From the NCBI GenBank assembly GCA_032207245.1, contig CM063505.1, forward strand, positions 176,901,030 to 176,965,029: a stretch of 64,000 nucleotides of DNA, read 5' to 3'. The position numbers and the translations under genes are program-made. The notes under the pieces were generated by a model. It searched no databases. It worked only from the letters and a program-made list of their open reading frames with translations, and was not told the origin of the DNA. This DNA is from Pardosa pseudoannulata (taxonomy: Eukaryota > Arthropoda > Arachnida > Araneae > Lycosidae). Below are positions 23,001-32,880 of this stretch, piece by piece; the first letter of the stretch is position 1, and the number at the start of each line of letters is the position of its first letter.

Positions 23001-26000
23001 AAAAGACATTAAAAATATTTATGTTTAACATTATAAAATACTTGAAGAATATTGTAATTATTAATATTTCAAAGCTGTATGGAAAATCTCGGAGCATGGA
23101 TGAGTGCCGAGACCGAAATTCAACATTATACATTCATAAGAAATGTCGTCTTTTATTGTGGTTTGAACAATCTACTGATATCCTTCTAAGTTTTTGCTCT
23201 TTTTTCAATTCATAATTCGGGAAATTACTTGAAGAATGGATTTCTTATAATACACATAAGTATAATAAGACCCAAACAGGCATTCATTTCTCCAATTTTA
23301 TAACAGCATCAAATTTTTTTGACGATCGGACTGTAAATGTGCTTGATTCCTTAATATCTATTACACAGATTTTTTTTTTCATAGGAATTAGTTTCTTCTA
23401 CAAAATTTTGGATCTCGTTTTCATTGAAAAACAAATTGAAAAAGTTTAATTCAGTCTGCATAGGCATTGAATTTTTTTTCGTATCGAGTCCCAGTTTCGA
23501 CTTAAAATTAATTTTAAGAATTTCCTCTTTGTCAGAACTCCATTCACATGGAGAAATTGGAGCCAATATATTACTTTATTATCATCTTCTAATTTAGAAT
23601 CAAAAGATTTAAAACTACTATATAAAGAATTCAAAAATTTATAATTGTTTCAGTGTCAACGTGCACAGATGGATCATTCATAAATTTAGATATTTTCTCA
23701 TCAAAAAGATAACATGCTCTTTTAGCCATGGCTACAGAAATTATTCTAAAAATAAAACCTATTCTAGAATATATCCCATAAAATCCCATCCTAAAATAGA
23801 ATCGAAACTATAAACAATCACTTCAAAATGAGTTGAAAGGCTCTTTACGGCGTGTTACTGTTTTCACCTGCTAGCATGTGTTTATGTTTATATTCACGAA
23901 AATCCAATAAATCACAGACACTTGGTGGACCCCATTCTGACCTGACAGAGAGAAATACTAATGTACAAGAGCAATCTTTTGAAAGGAACATGGATTAATA
24001 ACGGCATCTGATAGTAAATATTTCGTTCCTAAACCACGATGCAACTGTGTGGCATTAGTCCCTGATCAGCATCTAATGCAAATGCATATTAGTGCAACGC
24101 GGCATTCATCTCAAACGGATTAACCCTAAACAATATATAGAGCAATTATATTCTTCTATTGCAGCATTTATGTCAGTTTAAATTACTGATGTTCTATCAG
24201 TTACATATCCTACAATAAAAGAGCCTGTTGTTTGTTTAGTTTAGTTTGGTTTGAAGTGCTACAGTCTACTTTTTTGCTATGAGACCGAGGACCTACTGTT
24301 TAAAGCTGATTTTAAATTGCTATGAACATCTATCCAATAGGATTCAAAACTATTCACTCTACTACCTTAACCCTTTCTAGCACACTTTAAAGTAGGAATT
24401 TTGCCAAAAAAATTTGTAAGTATTCTGTTTCGCCTAGTAGAGTCCAAATATATAATTTTGTGAAAATTGCATAAGCCGTTCCAATTTTGTGGGTGTGTCC
24501 GGAGAGGACACACTGTGCGTCTAGAGCTTTGATAGGTGAGCGTTGCTGTGAAGCACATATTACAGTAAAATATTTTTGCTCAAGATTTAATAACAGTATA
24601 ATCTGATCTCCATAGCAGATTTAGCATTACCCAGGGTGAACCATGGGGAAGAATGTTATTCTACACCCCCCCCCTTAAAAAATTAAATTTAAAAAAATAA
24701 TAAATTCTTTATTAAATGAGTTAAATGAATGTATGTAAATAAAATTAAGGTATTAGCTATATTTACACTATATACATCAATATTTATACATTCATTATCT
24801 TTCCTTGTATTTTTTGAAATATGAAACTTAATTTACATTGCAGGTTTTTCACATATACTGCAATACGTGGGGCTTCTATTTAGTGCTACAGTAAGTGCAT
24901 CTGCTTCAATTTCCCTTTGCAGGCATGAGTTCAATGTTAGAAAATCATTTTTCCTCGGAAATATAGATTTTATAATGGGGAGCATCTTGAAAGCTTCAGA
25001 AGATTAGCCTTTTTAAAGATGGGCTTTTAATTTTTCCCATTGTGCAAAATGCATAGCCCAAAGATAAACAGAATTGTTTCACTGTATTTAATTCTCCGAT
25101 AAACTGAGATAGCTTTGGGACAACTTATTTCAATATTTTCTTTCCTCTCAACTTAATGCGATCAACTGCAGGACATGAAGAGACATACATCAATTGTCCT
25201 TCCACTTGAGGCAAATTAGGCCAGGACTTACAGCCTAGCACTTTTACTGCTCTTACTACATTCAGACTCAATATCTGAAAGTAATTCTTAAAGAATTTGC
25301 AGTGCTTCAATAATACTCAGACCTTTAGAAGCAATTTAAACTATTTTAAAGTTTAACAATAACTAATTAAAATACTATAAAATTTACAATTAACAGGAAA
25401 AATAATTGTTAAATATATATGAATAAAAAATCTGTAGAAATCAAAACTAAACAAAATCCACAGGATAAAAGAAAGGAAAAAAAAGGGTCAAATCAAAAAT
25501 TAAGAGAATAATACCTCAAATAACCTTCAAATAAACTTGTAGTCCCTTATATGATTACGCCCCACCAAAGAAAGAAACAGAAAAAAAGCAGAAAATGTAA
25601 ACACAGATAGGCTCGCAGCACAGCAAGGGAAATATGAGATTGGAATTCGGTGACTCAGCCAGGACCTTTCCAGCACAGTGTGTCTTCTCCGAACACACCA
25701 CTTGTTTACGGTTACACAAGAGACACAATTTTCTTGTAAAAATTAATAGTAAAAAATATTTAGATCAACATATGATAAACAAAATAACACAGATTTTTTT
25801 CTATACTATTATTTCTTATTTTTAAAAAAAATCTCAAAATTTTCTTTAAAAAATCAGTTTTTTAAAAAACTATATATATCCCACAATTATTGATAGGCTG
25901 GTAAAGTGCTGCCACCTATTATATAAAAGAAAGGTCAAAACTAGCCTTTAGAGTGGTTTTTGAAATATTTATCGATTATTTTCAGTGTCTAAAGAGGGGA

Positions 26001-29000
26001 TGTTTTTGGTGTGTCCGCACCGAACACAATGTGTCGGAAGGGGTAAGGCAAGGCTTTACCATTTGTTTATTGTTCAGCTAACTACTCGTTGAATAGTTCT
26101 TAAGAAAGGGGGGAAATGTAAAAGTTTTTAAATTGGCACCTACACGGCATAGAATCCATACTGCTAGTTTTAAGCTTAGTGTTATTGTCCCATGCTGAAG
26201 AAATTGTTAATGCAACAACATCCCTTTATTAGATTAAATTTTGCAATTCTGACGTCATTGCAATGACATTCACAATTTAACTTAGTGTGATGTTTCTGTC
26301 AACTGATATTAATCTAAGTGCAGTGTTTATGCTGATGTGGCTTCCAGAAATTACAGTTATTATTTTCTGTGTAGAATTTGTTAAGTTTCATTGTTCATAT
26401 TAACATTTATAAATAGTATTTTAATGTTTGGTGTTTGTTGCTAATTTTGTTTATTTCCATTTAGTATGGCTGGCCGTACAGATGAATCATCACCTTTAAG
26501 CGAGTATTATTCTGTTGTTGAATATTTGGTGACAGTAATAGCAGTGAGATTACAAAAAAATCTTGCATTTTTCAACTCAAATATTCAAGCTGCTGTAATA
26601 ACCTCTTCCTTTTTATATTATTTTTATATTCATACTGTTAAGTTTTTTTCATGTAATTTTAATAAAGGTAATCCTTGAAAATTATTGAGTACTAGCATGT
26701 TCAGTTATGAGGGTATTATCATTGAATATAATCTTATTTGTAAGTTACATTCTAAATTTGAATTTTCTGATGACAATGGTTAATGACAATGTTGATTATT
26801 CATTGGTATATTATCTGCATTTATCATTTAAATGTTTGCTATTTTTTTCTGCTCAGTAATTATCCTAAAATTATTTTATTAAATGCCTATTTATTTGATT
26901 AGATATTTTAAAAAAATTTATTAGATATAATGATGGCAATGTTCATAACATTTTCATGCATTTGAGTGCAGAATTATACTTTTATTATTAAACTTATTAA
27001 TGTCTAGCATCCTTATTTGAGGAAAACTTTTTTTGTTTTCTGTGAAAAAAGTTTTTTCTTTTCTTTATTTTTTCATTGAAGACAACCCAGTAAATAATTC
27101 CATATATTTTCAAGGACTGTTATTTATGGTTACGTTGTTTAGATAGATATTTTAATGGATTTTTTAATTCCCACACATGAATTTGCTTTTAGTACTAATA
27201 CACCAATTTTAATAAGGATGAATATTTTTATCTATTATACAACTTCATTTTAGAGTACTTTGTTAATGTATGATTACAAATAAATCTGTTATCATGAAAT
27301 TTTTATTTTGAAAATGATATTCTACAATGCTTTACAGCCATCTACAAATGAAGATGGGTTGTAATTTTAACTAATGAGTTACTTAAATTTCATTATATTT
27401 TTTAAAAACTCCTGGGACTTGTAAAATTACTCAAGTTTTAAGATACTTTCATTAATGTATCATATATGTTCAAGCATAAGTCACAAACTCCAAAAGTGAT
27501 TCATAGTCAATTGCAAGTTGTTGATTATTTTAAAAAATGGTACAGGTTATTTTACAGTTTTTGAAATGTAACTAGGTTTACTGGTGTTTTGTTAACAGAT
27601 TCATGCCATGAAATAGCTGTATTTATTATAGATGTTGAAGATGCATTTACCTCTAGTGAATTTTGCTTGAATGCCAACTAAATATCCAGCAAAAACATTC
27701 TTGCATTAGTGAATTAATAAAAGCAATCAATTCATATACCTCTAGACATTTAAAAATTTTCTCTTTCTCCTGTTTAACAGACTGTTGTTCCTCTAACTTA
27801 TTTTTTAAAAATAAAGTAAAATCTAACTGCATCTATAATTAAAAAGAAAATATAACCAGCTAGTTCAGTTGTATTTAATAAAATTGTATTCTATGATTGT
27901 TTATTTTACTGGGTTTCCCCAAAAGTAAGATCCAGTCATATTAATTTTTGCTGTAGAAGACACACTAGAACTTATTTTTAGAGGATGTTTTATTTTCCAT
28001 ACACAATGACCAACATTTGTTAATGTTAAAAAAATACATTTATTCAGGTTCAAGAAATATTTAAAAAAAGAACAAAATCGTTTATTCTAAAACATCTGTG
28101 TCATTTTTTAGTGGACCATTATCATAAAGCTCTTAAATGCTGAATTCTACTGTAGTTGTTTGCATCTTCATTTCCTCTAAGTTCATTATCCCCGTCCTCT
28201 CATATTGAACAATAAAGCTCTTCTCAAATGAGTTCTCGTCAATGTATTCTGCTTCAGAACATTAGCAACAGTTTTTCATTTTACTCCATGCTTTCTTCTC
28301 TCAAGTAATAACTTCTTGTTTCTAAGTCTTCATAAACTTCATGTGCTTATTTCTCTTCATTCCTGTTTTCATTGCAATAGCAAAAGTTTAGGGATGTGTA
28401 GTCGCTTCTGTAAAACTAATAGACAAATTGCCGGGATTCACTGAAAGTTACGGAAGGTGCCGATTCGGCTGCAACTTCTAACAAAAATGAAGGTTTTATA
28501 TATATATATGTGCTTATGGTTGGTAAGAAGCAGTTTATTTAGTTTTTTATTAAATTCTATAATAGCTATTTTTTAATTACAAAATAATTTTTTGTACGCC
28601 ATTTCTTTGCTCAACATTTAGGCTTTCATTTCCTTCTGTTGATCACATTTTATTCTAAGGTATTTTATTTTGCCAGATGCACTTTTATGGAGATTAAAAT
28701 GAGACAACATGCAATATTTCACCATACCTGTCAACTTGTATGGTTTAAGTATATATTGATTAGATTTGGATCACATAGTCGGATTGGATTGTACAGTTGA
28801 TTTTGAATTAATTAAACAAAAATAACAGTTTTTGAGTAATGCTCTTCTAGACCTTGTTTTATACATTCATATTTTTCTCAAAAAAAAAATTTTTTTTTAA
28901 AGATTTAATTTTAGTACTATTGATTAGGAAAAAAATATCAGCACATTTGGAAACATAATAACATAAGAGATAAGAACTATGTTTATATGAAGTTATTCTT

Positions 29001-29570
29001 TGATATTTTTTCATCGTTCTAGAGAAAAAGTAGGGTAAGCATGTAATTATATAATTGCATAAAAATATAAAAGTTATATTTGCCTTGTACATCATTGCAA
29101 AATTTTCTTTGATAATAATTTGTTTAAGTATTAAATAATAAACTTGTTAACATAAACTTGTTAATGTGATTTTAGCCTAGATTTTTAACTTGGATGTATA
29201 GTTTGGGAAATTGTTAGATTTTTGAAATTTTTGTAACTACTTTTAACACTGATTGAAGTAAAATAAATTGTATTCATATTTTAACATAAGGAATTTTTTT
29301 TAAAATTCATGATAGTTTTAACTTACTAAAATTTAAAAACTTTTTCTTATTTATAGTAATATTAAAATATGTGTATGTATATATATATATGTATATTTAT
29401 TACAGTTTATCAGTCCAGACTTGATAAACACTGGATTTGAAATAAAAGAAGTGGAGGATCCTGAAACTTTTCATCCTCCAGTTGTTGCAGAATCAGTCTT
29501 ATATATACTGTCTACAAACCCTAGAGTTGACGATGATATTCCAGTGAGGCATGTTGAGCAAAGTTTGTAA
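13864..29570 (+). CDS. DHRS11-like: SDR gene 1: DHRS11-like paralogue with broken catalytic motifs
   Basis: I see five exons: 13864-14051, 18838-18988, 19434-19522, 26465-26594 and 29406-29570. They join without a stop into 723 nt, a predicted 240 aa, slightly shorter than gene 2 (258 aa). All junctions are GT-AG, with phases 2, 0, 2, 0 as in gene 2. By hand alignment 34 of the first 63 residues are identical to gene 2. The hallmark positions of the classical SDR fold are altered. TGxxxGIG becomes TEAASRNG (Gly13 to Glu, Gly17 to Arg), NNAG becomes NNAS (residue 94), YxxxK becomes Y158-SVV-E162, and the PG motif becomes PD (190-191). The Ser preceding the active-site loop (143) and Tyr158 are kept. 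Family knowledge says loss of the Lys and of the glycine-rich loop abolishes cofactor binding and hydride transfer. I therefore infer a pseudoenzyme or a very recent pseudogene. Introns total about 15 kb and hold SINEs and piggyBac elements. Confidence 0.75.
14190..14850. repeat. Unclassified repeat with an ACCGAAA theme and a perfect palindrome
   Basis: Phrases of the type GGAACGAAAACTGGAAGTAAACC recur at 14195-14250 and 14690-14790, bracketing a SINE insertion. Within it, 14251-14267 and 14273-14289 are 17-bp perfect inverted repeats (AAACCGAAATATCGGTT) with a 5-base loop. This resembles DNA-transposon non-autonomous copies, but I could not define its ends. Confidence 0.45.
14388..14515 (+). 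mobile_element. SINE family A in gene 1 intron 1
   Basis: tRNA-like head (CAACTGGTTAAGGTGCTGCTC), B-box remnant TAGGTTCCA, then the conserved body GGCATGGATGTTCGTAGGCT and CGGAATCGGCTTTGAGCG. The tail after GTCTCATGGGC is missing. Confidence 0.7.
14852..16449. other. Gene 1 intron 1, AT-rich interior
   Basis: Very AT-rich non-coding sequence. It includes a short perfect hairpin (13-bp arms at 15147-15159 and 15168-15180, GAGCAGTTAGAAA and its inverse). No exon, RNA gene or transposon ends seen. Confidence 0.45.
16455..16630 (+). mobile_element. SINE family A, degraded, in gene 1 intron 1
   Basis: B box AGATTCGAATCTCGC around 16511-16525, followed by the body remnant GACATGTATATTCATAGCC and TTTAAGCTGTAGATC and the tail CTCCAAACTAAAC. 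Confidence 0.6.
16631..17610. other. Gene 1 intron 1, AT-rich interior
   Basis: Non-coding AT-rich sequence; nothing recognised on either strand. Confidence 0.4.
17611..17662 (+). mobile_element. SINE family A, 3-prime tail fragment
   Basis: Only the distal tail remains: CCCTTGTGTTGTAAAAAGTT followed by GACCGTAGCACTCTAAACC. It supports the family consensus for the tail region. Confidence 0.5.
17663..18837. other. Gene 1 intron 1, 3-prime part with a GC-richer island
   Basis: A moderately GC-rich block at about 17890-18200 stands out from the AT-rich intron and contains open frames of 85 and 61 codons. Their translations match no family I know, so I treat the block as an unidentified repeat fragment. 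The remainder ends in the exon 2 acceptor TATATTTTAG. Confidence 0.4.
18838..18988 (+). CDS. DHRS11-like: SDR gene 1, exon 2
   Basis: Encodes residues 63 (part) to 113. The CDL block (64-66), which binds the adenine side of the cofactor in this family, is intact. The following helix is well conserved, but NNAG is NNAS at 91-94. One codon shorter than gene 2 exon 2. Donor TAT/GTATGT. Confidence 0.85.
19434..19522 (+). CDS. DHRS11-like: SDR gene 1, exon 3
   Basis: Encodes residues 114-142 plus two bases. It reads VNFAYFMICVRESLKLM, the alpha-5 dimer-interface helix of SDRs, then GQIIYIS leading to the active-site serine. Two codons shorter than in gene 2. Acceptor CTTCTTTTTTAG, donor AG/GTAAAA. 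Confidence 0.8.
19523..20435. other. Gene 1 intron 3, AT-rich start
   Basis: Very AT-rich, with poly(T) and poly(A) runs; nothing recognised. Confidence 0.4.
20440..20620 (+). mobile_element. Possible SINE of a second family (family C)
   Basis: A tRNA-like stretch (CGGCAGTGTGGTCAGCATAA then AGGTTATGATCCCTAGGGC) shows spacing compatible with A and B boxes. It is followed by GC-richer sequence unlike family A. Only one copy is seen here, so family status is a guess. Confidence 0.35.
21690..21835 (-). mobile_element. SINE family A, degraded, antisense in gene 1 intron 3
   Basis: Read on the minus strand: B-box remnant ATTTCAAATCCACTGCTGG, then GATGAATGTCCACAGCC and TTTCAGAATTGAATTT, then CCAATTCTCATTAGCCC, matching the family body with many transitions. 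Confidence 0.55.
22722..24123 (-). mobile_element. piggyBac element with transposase remnants, in gene 1 intron 3
   Basis: TTAA at both ends (22722-22725, 24120-24123). The left end TTAACCCATTCGGGACGG and the inverted right end TTAATCCGTTTGAGATGA differ mainly by transitions. On the minus strand an open frame at 23351-23566 contains LNFFNLFFNENEIQNFVEET, the N-terminal block of piggyBac transposases (FF.LFF..E....I.EET). Further down comes MNACLGLIILMCIIR (about 23260), matching the block that follows in the family. Frames are shifted and stopped, and the catalytic and Cys-rich regions were not found. Confidence 0.7.
24236..24366 (-). mobile_element. SINE family A, antisense
   Basis: On the minus strand the order is B-box remnant TTTTGAATCC, GGATAGATGTTCATAGC, CAGCTTTAAACAGTAGG, TCCTCGGTCTCATAGC and GTAGACTGTAGCACTTC, the complete family A body and tail. 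It abuts the next TTAA element. Confidence 0.65.
24367..26046. mobile_element. TTAA-type element with repeated internal termini, gene 1 intron 3
   Basis: The left end TTAACCCTTTCTAGCACA faces the inverted right end TTACCCCTTCCGACACA; the right target has drifted from TTAA. A motif GTGTGTCCGGAGAGGACACA just inside the left end (24491) recurs inverted near 25672-25705 and, more diverged, at 26008-26040, suggesting subterminal repeats or a nested relative. A separate insertion is likely within 24600-25600 but could not be bounded. Confidence 0.5.
26465..26594 (+). CDS. DHRS11-like: SDR gene 1, exon 4
   Basis: Encodes residues 143 (last base) to 186. It aligns with gene 2 exon 4 but is nine bases shorter. 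The active-site tyrosine is present (Tyr158), while the lysine four residues on is Glu162 and the GLRRE helix reads VRLQKN. Acceptor TTTCCATTTAG, donor GCT/GTAATA, weaker than the GTAAGT of gene 2. Confidence 0.75.
26595..27908. other. Gene 1 intron 4, first part
   Basis: AT-rich non-coding sequence; nothing recognised. Confidence 0.4.
27909..28470 (-). mobile_element. Possible DNA-transposon 3-prime end with transposase tail remnant
   Basis: Read on the minus strand, about 28300-28130 gives fragments resembling the acidic C-terminal tail of pogo/jerky-type transposases (EESDNEDGDNEL). The segment ends in TTTTGGGGAAACCCAGT, a terminus style familiar from DNA transposons. The opposite terminus was not found, so the assignment is tentative. 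Confidence 0.35.
28471..29405. other. Gene 1 intron 4, last part
   Basis: AT-rich with short TA repeats (about 28497-28512 and 29376-29392); it ends in the exon 5 acceptor TATTTATTACAG. Nothing else recognised. Confidence 0.4.
29406..29570 (+). CDS. DHRS11-like: SDR gene 1, exon 5
   Basis: Encodes residues 187-240 and TAA. It starts FISPDLINTGF, aligned with SVSPGLVETEF of gene 2, so the PG motif has become PD. It is 36 nt shorter than gene 2, mostly in the substrate-lid helices. The end, VAESVLYILSTNPRVDDDIP, still follows the family C-terminus (ADAVTYILKSPPHVDINDI). Confidence 0.8.
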   Translation, partial: FISPDLINTGFEIKEVEDPETFHPPVVAESVLYILSTNPRVDDDIPVRHVEQSL

Positions 29571-29675
29571 TATTTTTACCATATTATACCTTTTATATGA
29601 GATTGCAAAAGAAATGCATTTTTTATATGAAATTTTTTATGTTTATATCCATGTAATCTCACAAGAAAGTTGTTT

Positions 29676-29681
29676 AATAAA
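29676..29681 (+). terminator. Gene 1 poly(A) signal
   Basis: AATAAA 106 bases after the gene 1 stop codon, followed by the GT-rich stretch TTGTTTTTGTGAAGTTCTGT typical of a downstream cleavage element. Confidence 0.75.
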
Positions 29682-29699
29682 GTAATTGTTTTTGTGAAG

Positions 29700-31600
29700 T
29701 TCTGTGTGATTCTTTACATAATTTAGGTAAAAATGAAGAAATTTTCAGTAGATTATTTTTAGTTTTATCTCAATTGCTGTGTATGGCAAAGTTTTAAATG
29801 ATACACCCAGTCTGAAAAACCTACCCAAATTTTTCATTTGGACCCTGTTAAAAATATATATTTCATATGTATCCCTGTGTACATTTATTAGAAAATTCTG
29901 TAGTGTTTAAGCATTTTTTAAAATTAGTTTATATTGGCCAGGAATTAGTTAGGAATTGGGAGCTTTAGGACTCATTGTCTCTATATTATTCCAAATGGAC
30001 TTTATTCACTTTGGCTGTAATCCTCTCGTTAGTAGTCTAAAATTTAGTTAATCTGAAAAAAACTTGAAATTTAGTATATTTAAATTCAGTTACTAAAATT
30101 GGCCTTTTAGCTACAACGTTAGTTGATAGAGCAACACAAAACAGGAACTATATAAATGCTTATTATTGTTTACTATAAAAATATCCACTTTCCCTCATTG
30201 TTCAGATTAACTAAATTTTTCCTTATCTCTAATATTTCTTTTGTATTTCTTTCCAATCCAAAAGCTAAAATAATTTTACATGATTAATAAAATGCTTATG
30301 ATCACACTTACGAAATTTAATTTTTTTAAAACTAGTATGCTTTAGTTATTACTTATAATTAATAATGAGTAAGAAATAAATATTTTTCACTAACACAAAA
30401 TTTTATCTGTAGTTCCATATTCCAAGTAACATTAATGTAATGCTAAATAGTTATTACTCATGATTTTCATATTATATTTAAATTTGTGATTTTATTGAAA
30501 AAATATCAGTTTGTGAAACTCAACATAGAAATCAAAATTTTAAATGCTTCTTGAGGAAAAAAAGAAAAAAAAAAACCAGGTATCAAAAATCTGATCCATT
30601 TTTCCCTGTGTTTGATGAAACACTTGGGTGAGTTGACTTAGTTTTAAAAAGAGGGGGAGTTGTAAATTCTGGAATCTGAAGACCATATTTGCCCATTTTC
30701 TCCATTCTTTTTAAACTACTCTCAAGAGGATTGATAGATATCTTTAACTTATAATCTTATGCCTCACTGAATTGTTAAAATCTTCATATTGCTTATTGGC
30801 ATTTTAAAGTTTTTACACTTTTATAATTCTCTAAAAGAAAATAAATCAGTGAATTTTATTAAAAAAGTTCTTAAAAAAATAAGTTTGTTTATTGATGATT
30901 TGATTTATAAGTATTTAAAGCAACAGATTTGAATTAGCATATTTAGCAGAAATCATATCCAAAAATTCAATAAAGCATTGACAGTTCAAAGGATTTTCTG
31001 TGCTTGAAGAAACATGGGCATATTTTTAATTGACTAGCCATTGATAGACCAGCATAAATACTTTTTTTTTAATACTTTTTTCGGGACTTATACGTGGGGT
31101 CATAATACCTATGCAAAAGAAGAAATTTTTTTTATCTACGACAAATATATTTTAGTTTAGATTCAAATTGATACCTGTATAAGTGGTTATATACTTGTAT
31201 TCTAATCTTGGATGTCATTAAAACTAGATAATTTTTGGCTAAATGTCAGAACAAGCTTTTGGTAAATAACTTCTAGAATCATGGATAATTTTTGAAAAAC
31301 TGTGGAAGGATTTTCAAAAGAACCTCCAGTTACAATAATCTTCATAAATTAACCTCGGGATATGGATTACATACATATTGGCAAGCTTAGGGATTTCTTC
31401 TCTAGTTATTTTAAAGATTTTTGCTGATCACTACTGTAGAAATATAGTACCTACTATAAGCTAAGGATACATGTAATAGTTAAGAGGGTAGTGGAAATTA
31501 TATTCTTGAGGAATTAAATATGATGAAACCCTCTTTTTACCTTCCTTATTGTACAATTTGAGGAGGTATTGAGGTTTTCATAAACACGTCTCGATACTTA
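29700..31600. other. Intergenic, AT-rich
   Basis: No coding frame, RNA gene or transposon termini recognised. Confidence 0.4.
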
Positions 31601-31608
31601 GTGAGCTT

Positions 31609-31691
31609 AAGAAACAAAAGACCAGAGGATTGGTAGGAAACCTACTTTAGACTTAAAGTAGGTTTTCTACCAACCCTCTGGTCTTCTGTTT

Positions 31692-31694
<3 letters not shown>
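31609..31694. repeat. Short-loop hairpin, 41-bp arms
   Basis: The arms 31609-31649 and 31654-31694 are inverted copies with three mismatches and a four-base loop (GACT). The right arm runs directly into a TA microsatellite. Confidence 0.9.

Positions 31695-31757
<63 letters not shown>
31694..31757. repeat. TA dinucleotide microsatellite
   Basis: About 60 bases of uninterrupted TA, directly adjoining the hairpin. Confidence 0.95.
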
Positions 31758-31760
<3 letters not shown>

Positions 31761-31791
31761 GGATTGAACTAGAGAGGGAATTCATCATATA

Positions 31792-32154
31792 ATGGTCCTA
31801 ATTAAGATTCATGTTTTTTCTGAGCATAAAATTATATGTGGACATTGTGGGAATTCTGGAATATTGTTAGTCATACATGATTTTAAAAATTTGCATGTAA
31901 TAGGTTATATTGGAACCCTACAATCAGTTTTTGAGCTACACAAGTTGCAGTCTATGATCTATTGTTTCAAATGGCTTGTAATATCCCTGCAGCTATGGGT
32001 ACCAAAAGGTGGCATTCTTCCTGTTTGGCTAACATCAAACCGAGACACCTTAAAACTGTCTTCTATGCTTTGCTATTGTGTCACAGTAATTGTCACACTT
32101 AATGGCTTCAGTAAGTTAGTGCTTGTGTGTAGAATAAATAATTTTCTTGTTTAA
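31792..32154 (+). other. Unrecognised 120-codon open frame between two hairpins
   Basis: An open frame starting MVLIKIHVFSEHKIICGHCG. It is rich in hydrophobic residues and resembles no family I know. No intron signals or poly(A) signal is placed to support it. It happens to lie exactly between two 41-bp-arm hairpins. Chance is the simplest explanation at this length. Confidence 0.2.
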
Positions 32155-32173
32155 GAGCTATTTGTAAGAATAA

Positions 32174-32261
32174 TAATAAGACTTCTTCAAAACTTACCAG
32201 GTTTACTTTTATTTAAAATAAATAAAAGTAAACCTGGTAAGTTTTGAAGGAAGTCTTATTT
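32174..32261. repeat. Short-loop hairpin, about 41-bp arms
   Basis: Inner arms 32178-32214 and 32220-32257 are perfect inverted repeats apart from one inserted G. They extend outward by about four more bases. The loop is five bases (AAAAT). Confidence 0.9.
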
Positions 32262-32440
32262 ACTTTAACTTAGTCTTATTTACTTTTAATAGTAAAACAT
32301 TTTGTTCTTGCATCATAATATGCATTTAGTGTGTAATTGGACATTTTCATAGCACTATTGTTTTATTTCTGTATTTTTGTTAATTCCATTATTTTGTGGG
32401 AAAAAAATTCAAAGATAGACTGTAATATTCCCTTCTCTCT

Positions 32441-32551
32441 ATATATACATATGTATATATCTACCTATCTATATATATTATATAGACATCTATACATGCA
32501 CGCACACACATATGTGTGTAAACATATATATATATGTGTGTGTGTGTATGC
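32441..32551. repeat. Mixed TA/CA/TG microsatellite
   Basis: TATATATACATATG-type runs, then GCACGCACACACATATGTGTG and TATGTGTGTGTGTGTATG, creating complementary CA and TG blocks able to fold on each other. Confidence 0.85.
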
Positions 32552-32700
32552 AGGGCTGTAACTAGCGCGTGCCATTTGCCAAAGGCGCATCAGTTCTAGG
32601 GGCGCCGCACCATGTTGAAAATGGGGGTCCCTGGTTAGTAATGCGGGAATTACTTTGCGTCCACACGTTCCTTTCATGCCTTCCACAGAATGTTATGATT
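32552..32700. mobile_element. Probable hAT-type terminus
   Basis: CAGGGCTGTAACTAGCGCGT with TTGCCAAAGGCGCAT and TAGGGGCGCCGCACC downstream is the (T/C)AGGGC...GGGCGCC style of terminus typical of hAT elements. The opposite end was not located before the solo LTR. Confidence 0.4.
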
Positions 32701-32880
32701 AATGTCCATATTTCTATTAAAAATGGTCAGGGTAGATTTAAAAAAAAGGGAAAGTGAAAAAAAATCACATGAAAGGACACTTTGGGATTATTTATCAGTA
32801 AAGTATATATAACGTGTAAAAATGGATTATGTTGAATCTGAAAAAATACAAGGCGCAACGTAAATGTATTCGGAGAAGGG

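Noticed and set aside
31792..32154. 120-codon plus-strand open frame as a gene
   Set aside because: No family match and no supporting signals. Kept only as a low-confidence note because of its position between hairpins.
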